Source: RGIG8748 sp045532255
Lineage (GTDB): Bacteria > Bacillota > Clostridia > UMGS1810
DNA length: 10,690 bases
Reading direction: 5' to 3'
Assembly: GCA_045532255.1 (NCBI GenBank)
Contig: JAZSFO010000076.1
Span: forward strand, 1-10,690
In this document: piece by piece, positions 7,126 through 10,690 of the stretch
How the letters are laid out: each line of letters begins with the position of its first letter
Numbering within the stretch: the stretch's first letter is position 1
Program-made: the position numbers and the translations under genes
The notes under the pieces: generated by a model
The model's input: the letters and a program-made list of their open reading frames with translations, nothing else
Told to the model about the DNA's origin: nothing
The model's database searches: none

Positions 7126-7674
7126 CTATCTATCTCTCTTTCGAAAAGAAAATACATTTTTTGAGTAGTGTATAATTACGGCAATATTCATAACTATGGT
7201 ATCGCAATGCTTCTTTGCAACACCCTTTCCTGCCGCCTTGCCTCCTACGGTCAGTGCAGAAACAACGGCTGTAAGAAGCATACTTATAAATGTTGCGGGA
7301 AGAAGCGGATATATCTTAAAAAGAGTTGCCGCAATAGATGCCGCAAGTCCTCCCGAAAGCACCCCAGCAATATCACCGATTACATCGTTGCAAAAGCTCG
7401 AAACCTTTCCTGCGTTTCGTATCAGCTTTATTGCCTCGGGACTTCCCTTAAGTCCTCTTGTTGACCTTGAATGGAACGGCATTTCATCCGCAATTGTGAC
7501 GGAGAGTCCCAGAATATCAAAAATAATACCCAGTAAAATTACCAGAAGCAAAATCAAAAATGCAACAACAATATTGACCCCGTCCGAAAAGCCGTTTGTG
7601 ACGATAGCCATAATCATTGATATAATAAATGCTGCTACTGTAATTTTAATGGGCCATAAATCAATTTTTTTCAT
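7126..7674 (-). CDS. oapA: OapA-like membrane protein (OLE RNA-associated protein)
   Basis: A 182-residue integral membrane protein with four predicted helices: about 10-27, 33-58, 98-121 and 124-146. A polar, basic loop lies between helices 2 and 3, with the sequence ADEMPFHSRS (62-71) and then RNAGKVSSFCNDVIGDIAG (86-104). The C-terminus is basic (FRKRDR). The conserved ADE-PFHS and CNDVIGDI segments are, to my recollection, the hallmark of the small protein encoded beside OLE RNA in Bacillus halodurans and Clostridia, where OapA binds OLE RNA and anchors it to the membrane. Databases sometimes label relatives CorB/CNNM-like Mg2+ or Co2+ transporters. The position, directly 3' of the predicted OLE RNA and 5' of dxs, fits exactly. 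Start ATG 7674 has AAAAGGA (7681-7687) 6 bases upstream. The name is inferred from family recall plus synteny. Confidence 0.85.
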   Translation of the reverse strand: MKKIDLWPIKITVAAFIISMIMAIVTNGFSDGVNIVVAFLILLLVILLGIIFDILGLSVTIADEMPFHSRSTRGLKGSPEAIKLIRNAGKVSSFCNDVIGDIAGVLSGGLAASIAATLFKIYPLLPATFISMLLTAVVSALTVGGKAAGKGVAKKHCDTIVMNIAVIIHYSKNVFSFRKRDR

Positions 7675-7699
7675 ACTCTATCCTTTTGTATAAATATAT

Positions 7700-8375
7700 A
7701 AAAACGGTGGCAATAAACAGAGTAAAATTTACGGCTTAGGTTCAGCCGGATTTCCCGCTGTGCTACCGCCTCGTCGCCAAGACGGCCGTTCCCATTTGAA
7801 GCACAGCCTGCTGCGTCGCCGTCAGCTATGCTGAATTACCACTTAGTCCGTACTGCAATCCCCTGTCTAAAACAGCCTAGGAGTTTTCCTCACAGTCTTA
7901 TCAACTCTTAGCCTCTTTTGCAGATATGGTTTCAGATGCAATAACCGACACAGCAACGGCCATTGCTGCGCGATGTGAACGGTCATCCACCATAACCACT
8001 CAAGGCAGGCTACACTGCACACAGCGTGTTTGTTACCCACACCGCATAGCAGGTTTTATCCTGAACCGTAACTTAGCTCTCCAAAACAGGAAAACACCAA
8101 ACGGCATGAATAAGGAAATCTTGGTTTCAAAGGGTCTGATGACCCCTGATACACAAAACCCCTTACCCAAAAGCTACGAATTCCGGTCTCCACGGAAAAA
8201 GGGTCAACGCCCGCATGCCATTGCGGCTCGCCCTTAAACCTTAACTCCCAGCATCTGCCCCAAACTGGGCGTAAGAAGCAAACACAAGGAACTTCATCGA
8301 TATGCCCTTTGGTGGATTTTTAGGCCCACCTTAGAAGTTGACAGTCCTGACTAGGATACTGCACCACCGTAATTA
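7700..8375 (-). ncRNA. ole: Predicted OLE RNA (ornate large extremophilic RNA)
   Basis: The 711 bases between ispA and oapA hold no credible gene but are dense in secondary structure, and this is the standard OLE RNA position in Bacillota. OLE RNA is about 600 nt, forms a membrane-associated complex with OapA, and in B. halodurans is linked to ethanol and Mg2+ tolerance. Stems visible here: 7757-7764 with 7800-7807 (8 bp, enclosing 7772-7775/7781-7784), 7822-7826/7830-7834, 7951-7956/7963-7968, 8132-8136/8141-8145, 8247-8251/8265-8269, 8311-8315/8326-8330, and 7732-7736/7744-7748 near the 3' end. The 5' sequence ACGGTGG (8370-8364) can pair with CCACCGT (7710-7704), closing the molecule into about 670 nt, and is followed by a U-rich run. 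No separate promoter was recognised, so it is probably cut from, or ends within, the operon transcript. Boundaries are approximate. Confidence 0.87.
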
Positions 8376-8385
8376 ACTTAGTAAC

Positions 8386-9231
8386 TTAAAACAAAAAGTC
8401 CAGAAGACCTTTTATAAACTCATTATTGGGATAAGCCGATATTATTTCCTTTGCTCTATTGGAATAGGAAATAAGTCTTTCCTTTGCCTTATCTCTTCCG
8501 AGAGTATTGATGAAGTTCGGACTGTTCTGGGCTTCTGCCATATCCTCCTCTTCATCCTCAAAGTCGTCTCTTATCTGGAAGGCAATTCCAAGATTATATG
8601 CAAATTCCATAAGCTCCTTCATTACATCCTCTTTGACCTCAGACACCAAAGCTCCGCACTCTACGCTTGTCATCATAAGTGCCATTGTCTTTTGCTCAAT
8701 AAGAGCTATCAGCTTTTCCTCCGAAGCATCTCCCGAGGCCATAAGCTCAAGGTCTCTTACCTGTCCGTTAATCATACCGTGAGAGCCTGCGGCTCTTCCT
8801 ACGGATGCCATAGCCATAATGTCATTCTTATTAAGGCTCTTAGCTGTGTCTGTCATAATCTCAAATGCAGTATTAAGAAGCGCATCGCCCGCAAGAAGTG
8901 CCATAGCCTCTCCGTACTTTTTGTGACAGCTTGGCTGTCCTCTTCTTGTATCTGCATTATCCATGCACGGCAAATCGTCATGCACAAGCGAAAAAGCATG
9001 TATGAATTCTATTGCCGCGGCAAACGGCAAAGCTCTGTCTATGCTTCCCGTAAGCATCCTTGCAGTCTCTATACAAAGGATTGAACGAATTCTCTTACCG
9101 CCGTTGAATACTGCATAGTTCATTGCATCAAAAAGCACGCTTTCGCAGTCCTCAAATTCCTTTATACGAGACTTCATATATTCGTCTATGATACATATTC
9201 TTTGTTTATACTCGTCATAAAAATTATTCAT
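8386..9231 (-). CDS. ispA: Polyprenyl (farnesyl) diphosphate synthase
   Basis: Condenses isopentenyl diphosphate with allylic diphosphates to make geranyl and then farnesyl diphosphate in the cytoplasm. It has 281 residues, slightly short for the family (290-300). GGKRIRS (44-50) is present. The first Asp-rich motif is DDLPCMD (85-91) followed by RRGQPS; its DDx4D form is the bacterial type II farnesyl synthase pattern. The second is DDFED (222-226). After this second motif the protein is about 8 residues shorter than E. coli IspA and lacks the usual GKxxGxD and KxTY elements, including the diphosphate-binding lysine. The N-terminus overlaps xseB by 8 bases (9224-9231), so translation is probably coupled. 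The gene is followed directly by the OLE RNA region. Product chain length is inferred, not shown. Confidence 0.93.
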   Translation of the reverse strand: MNNFYDEYKQRICIIDEYMKSRIKEFEDCESVLFDAMNYAVFNGGKRIRSILCIETARMLTGSIDRALPFAAAIEFIHAFSLVHDDLPCMDNADTRRGQPSCHKKYGEAMALLAGDALLNTAFEIMTDTAKSLNKNDIMAMASVGRAAGSHGMINGQVRDLELMASGDASEEKLIALIEQKTMALMMTSVECGALVSEVKEDVMKELMEFAYNLGIAFQIRDDFEDEEEDMAEAQNSPNFINTLGRDKAKERLISYSNRAKEIISAYPNNEFIKGLLDFLF

Positions 9232-9448
9232 TATTCTGTATATCGGAAATATCCGACTCTCCTTCTTCTGTCAAGAGTGTAATCCTTTTTTGAGCTGAGT
9301 CCAGCATTTTAAGACAGTCATCCGAAAGCCTAACACCTTTTTCAAACATTTTGATACATTCCTCAAGGGGTGCCTGACCGCTTTCCAGATCCGAAATGAT
9401 TTTTTCAAGCTCATTTATATTATCTTCAAAGCTCTTCTTTTGTGCCAA
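9224..9448 (-). CDS. xseB: Exodeoxyribonuclease VII small subunit
   Basis: The small subunit that binds XseA to form exonuclease VII, which degrades single-stranded DNA to acid-soluble oligonucleotides. It has 74 residues, normal for the family, and is helical and acidic, with the recognisable pattern FEDNINELEKIISDLESGQA (7-26), then PLEECIKMFEKGVRL and a CLKMLDSAQKRI helix. The initiation codon is TTG (9446-9448), chosen because a perfect GGAGG (9457-9461) lies 8 bases upstream and the family's conserved N-terminus begins there; no ATG or GTG is available at that point. The gene overlaps the end of xseA by 23 bases and the start of ispA by 8, so the three are translationally linked. Confidence 0.94.
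   Translation of the reverse strand: MAQKKSFEDNINELEKIISDLESGQAPLEECIKMFEKGVRLSDDCLKMLDSAQKRITLLTEEGESDISDIQNNE
9243..9264 (-). promoter_or_regulatory. ispA: Ribosome site and small hairpin before ispA
   Basis: The only good Shine-Dalgarno sequence upstream of ispA is AAGGAG (9259-9264), 27 bases from its ATG and so too far for normal use. Between them lies the hairpin TCGGA-TATT-TCCGA (9256-9243 on the minus strand). If folded, it would shorten the effective spacing to about 13 bases. Coupling to xseB through the 8-base overlap is an equally plausible explanation. Confidence 0.35.
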
Positions 9449-10643
9449 TTATATCGCCTCCGCTAACTATACATTCTAAGTTTCCGTCCGTTACGGTAAG
9501 TGTTATTTGCTCTCCCACTACCGCATCCTCTGTCCTTTTTATGATTGTGCCGTCCTTTTTTCTCGCTACCGAAAAGCCTCTCAAAAGCACATCGACAGGG
9601 TTTAGTGCACCGAGTCTGTATGAGCACTCCTTAAGTATGGCTATGCGGTTTTCTACCGCTCTTTCATATGCTCTCTTAAGCTCTTTTATAAGACTGTCAA
9701 GCTGCAGCGAGCTGTCTGTGATTGGGGACATGGGGTTTCTCATAACGGGCGATGACATAAGTGACATTAGCCCTTGCTTCTTTATATTGACAAGCGATTT
9801 GAGTGCACCCTTAAGACGCATACAGCCAAGAGACACAGCGCCTCTTATCTCTTCTATGTCTGGTGTGGCAATCTCTGCCGCCGCAGACGGTGTCGGTGCT
9901 CTGAGGTCTGCAACAAAGTCAATTATCGTATAGTCTGTTTCGTGCCCAACTGCCGAAATAATCGGTATATCTGAGTTGTAAACTGCCATAGCAACCTCGA
10001 GCTCATTAAATGCCCACAAATCCTCTATAGAACCTCCGCCTCTGCCGACTATTATGACATCAGCTTCTTTTCTTTCGTTAAAAAGCTCTATCCCTCTTGC
10101 TATACTCTGTGCAGAACCCTCTCCCTGAACCTTGGCAGGATATATACATATCTTTGCCAAAGGATACCTGCGGGATATGACATTTATGATATCTCTTACT
10201 GCGGCACCCGTAGATGCTGTCACTACTCCTATAACCGAGGGATACTGCGGTATGCTCTTCTTGTGCGAGGGGTCAAAATATCCCTCGCTTTCAAGCCTTG
10301 CCTTAAGCTGTTCGTATGCCGCATATAGCTGACCTATGCCGTCAGGAACAAGAGAGTCTATATAGAGCTGGTATACACCGTCTCTTTCGTAAACGCTGAC
10401 TCTTCCAAATGCAAGGACACTCATACCGTCTTTGGGTTCAAAACGCAGAGTTGACGCTCCCGAGCGGAACATAACCGCCTTGATTGAGCCTGTCTCATCC
10501 TTTAGGGACATATACATATGCCCTGAGTAATGATGCTTGAAGTTGGATATCTCTCCCCTTACGCACACTGACGAAAGGTTGATGTCAGTATCCATCCTGC
10601 GTTTGATATAGCTGTTGATTTCTCCTACGGTAACTGTATGCAT
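9426..10643 (-). CDS. xseA: Exodeoxyribonuclease VII large subunit
   Basis: Catalytic subunit of exonuclease VII, acting on single-stranded DNA in repair. It has 405 residues, at the shorter end of the usual 400-450. An N-terminal OB-fold (about 1-100, including VCVRGEISNFKHHYSGHMY at 26-44) binds single-stranded DNA. The nuclease domain follows with GVVTASTGAAVRDI (139-152, containing Asp150), VGRGGGSIEDLWAFNE (199-214), and SAVGHETDYTIIDFVADLRA (230-249, with His234 and Asp237). The coiled-coil region after about 260 is short compared with E. coli. The start ATG 10643 lies three bases after the nusB stop and has only a weak ribosome site, suggesting coupling. In B. subtilis and many relatives folD lies between nusB and xseA; it is absent here. 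Confidence 0.95.
   Translation of the reverse strand: MHTVTVGEINSYIKRRMDTDINLSSVCVRGEISNFKHHYSGHMYMSLKDETGSIKAVMFRSGASTLRFEPKDGMSVLAFGRVSVYERDGVYQLYIDSLVPDGIGQLYAAYEQLKARLESEGYFDPSHKKSIPQYPSVIGVVTASTGAAVRDIINVISRRYPLAKICIYPAKVQGEGSAQSIARGIELFNERKEADVIIVGRGGGSIEDLWAFNELEVAMAVYNSDIPIISAVGHETDYTIIDFVADLRAPTPSAAAEIATPDIEEIRGAVSLGCMRLKGALKSLVNIKKQGLMSLMSSPVMRNPMSPITDSSLQLDSLIKELKRAYERAVENRIAILKECSYRLGALNPVDVLLRGFSVARKKDGTIIKRTEDAVVGEQITLTVTDGNLECIVSGGDIIGTKEEL
9457..9461 (-). promoter_or_regulatory. xseB: Strong ribosome binding site that fixes the TTG start of xseB
   Basis: GGAGG on the minus strand, 8 bases upstream of TTG 9446-9448 and inside the last codons of xseA (Ser-Gly-Gly-Asp). It supports initiation at a weak TTG codon and would help set the XseB:XseA ratio. 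Confidence 0.8.
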
Positions 10644-10646
10644 AGT

Positions 10647-10690
10647 TTACTTTATAATATCTGCAAGCACACCGTTGACAAATGCAGGTG
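10647..10690 (-). CDS. nusB: Transcription antitermination factor NusB, C-terminal end only
   Basis: Fourteen full codons plus two bases are visible at the right edge, ending in TAA (10647-10649). The peptide PAFVNGVLADIIK matches the typical NusB C-terminus (a helix with FVNGVLDKI-like sequence). NusB binds NusE (ribosomal protein S10) and boxA RNA in rRNA antitermination. Its position directly upstream of xseA, with a 3-base gap, is the usual place for nusB in Bacillota. The fragment is short, so the call relies on this motif plus synteny. Confidence 0.75.
   Translation of the reverse strand, partial: PAFVNGVLADIIK

Noticed and set aside
7675..7716. Possible separate promoter for oapA (TTGCCA, 15-base gap, TATACA)
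   Set aside because: The spacer is too short and the region is simply A/T rich; oapA is more likely co-transcribed with the RNA and the operon.
7901..7993. A 30-codon minus-strand ORF (ATG 7993 to TGA 7903) inside the non-coding RNA
   Set aside because: It has no convincing Shine-Dalgarno sequence, covers one of the RNA hairpins, and matches no family I know. A small peptide cannot be excluded but is not supported.
7926..8237. A 103-codon plus-strand ORF inside the ispA-oapA gap
   Set aside because: It runs antisense to the structured RNA, has no ribosome site, no recognisable domain, and an odd composition. It is best explained as a chance ORF opposite the predicted OLE RNA.
7675..8385. 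Group II intron remnant, tmRNA or RNase P RNA as the identity of the gap
   Set aside because: I saw no intron domain V-like hairpin, no tmRNA tag reading frame and no RNase P core motifs, while the ispA/oapA-dxs context specifically fits OLE RNA.

Overview
The window looks like chromosomal DNA of a low-to-moderate GC member of the Bacillota, most likely class Clostridia. The reasons are strong purine-rich ribosome binding sites, near-consensus SigA-type promoters, a clostridial-type Dus, and a minus-strand gene order nusB-xseA-xseB-ispA-[large non-coding RNA]-oapA-dxs-tlyA that is familiar from Bacillus and Clostridia. I cannot name a genus from sequence alone. No mobile element, CRISPR array, tRNA or rRNA gene was seen.

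Layout, left to right. Positions 1-714 (minus) hold the N-terminal 238 codons of a tRNA-dihydrouridine synthase. Positions 715-886 are a compact divergent promoter region whose two -35 boxes lie back to back, next to an 18-bp perfect palindrome. Positions 887-2155 (plus) encode a BrnQ branched-chain amino acid carrier, the only complete plus-strand gene. It ends in a bidirectional hairpin terminator shared with the convergent minus-strand genes. From there to the right edge everything is on the minus strand and reads right to left: the nusB 3' end, xseA, xseB, ispA, a 711-base gap with no credible gene, oapA, dxs, tlyA, radC, a DUF2156 gene, and a DivIVA-like coiled-coil gene that also has its own perfect consensus promoter. 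Most junctions overlap or are only a few bases apart, so this is one long operon.

The most interesting element is the 711-base gap (7675-8385). It lies between ispA and a gene for a small four-helix membrane protein, followed by dxs. This is the characteristic position of OLE RNA (ornate, large, extremophilic RNA) and its membrane partner OapA. The gap is rich in short hairpins on the operon strand, and its two ends can pair with each other. I therefore annotate a complete OLE RNA/OapA locus. The assignment rests on synteny, length, structure and the neighbouring OapA-like protein; I did not run a covariance search.

Functionally the operon combines a transcription antitermination factor (NusB), exonuclease VII (XseA/XseB), two isoprenoid precursor enzymes (Dxs makes the first MEP-pathway intermediate, IspA condenses C5 units to farnesyl diphosphate), a membrane-bound RNA-protein complex (OLE/OapA, linked in Bacillus halodurans to alcohol and Mg2+ tolerance), an rRNA 2'-O-methyltransferase (TlyA), RadC, a DUF2156 acyl/aminoacyl-transferase-like protein and a DivIVA-like protein. 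Both isoprenoid enzymes depart from the family at phosphate- or diphosphate-binding positions, which deserves a check.
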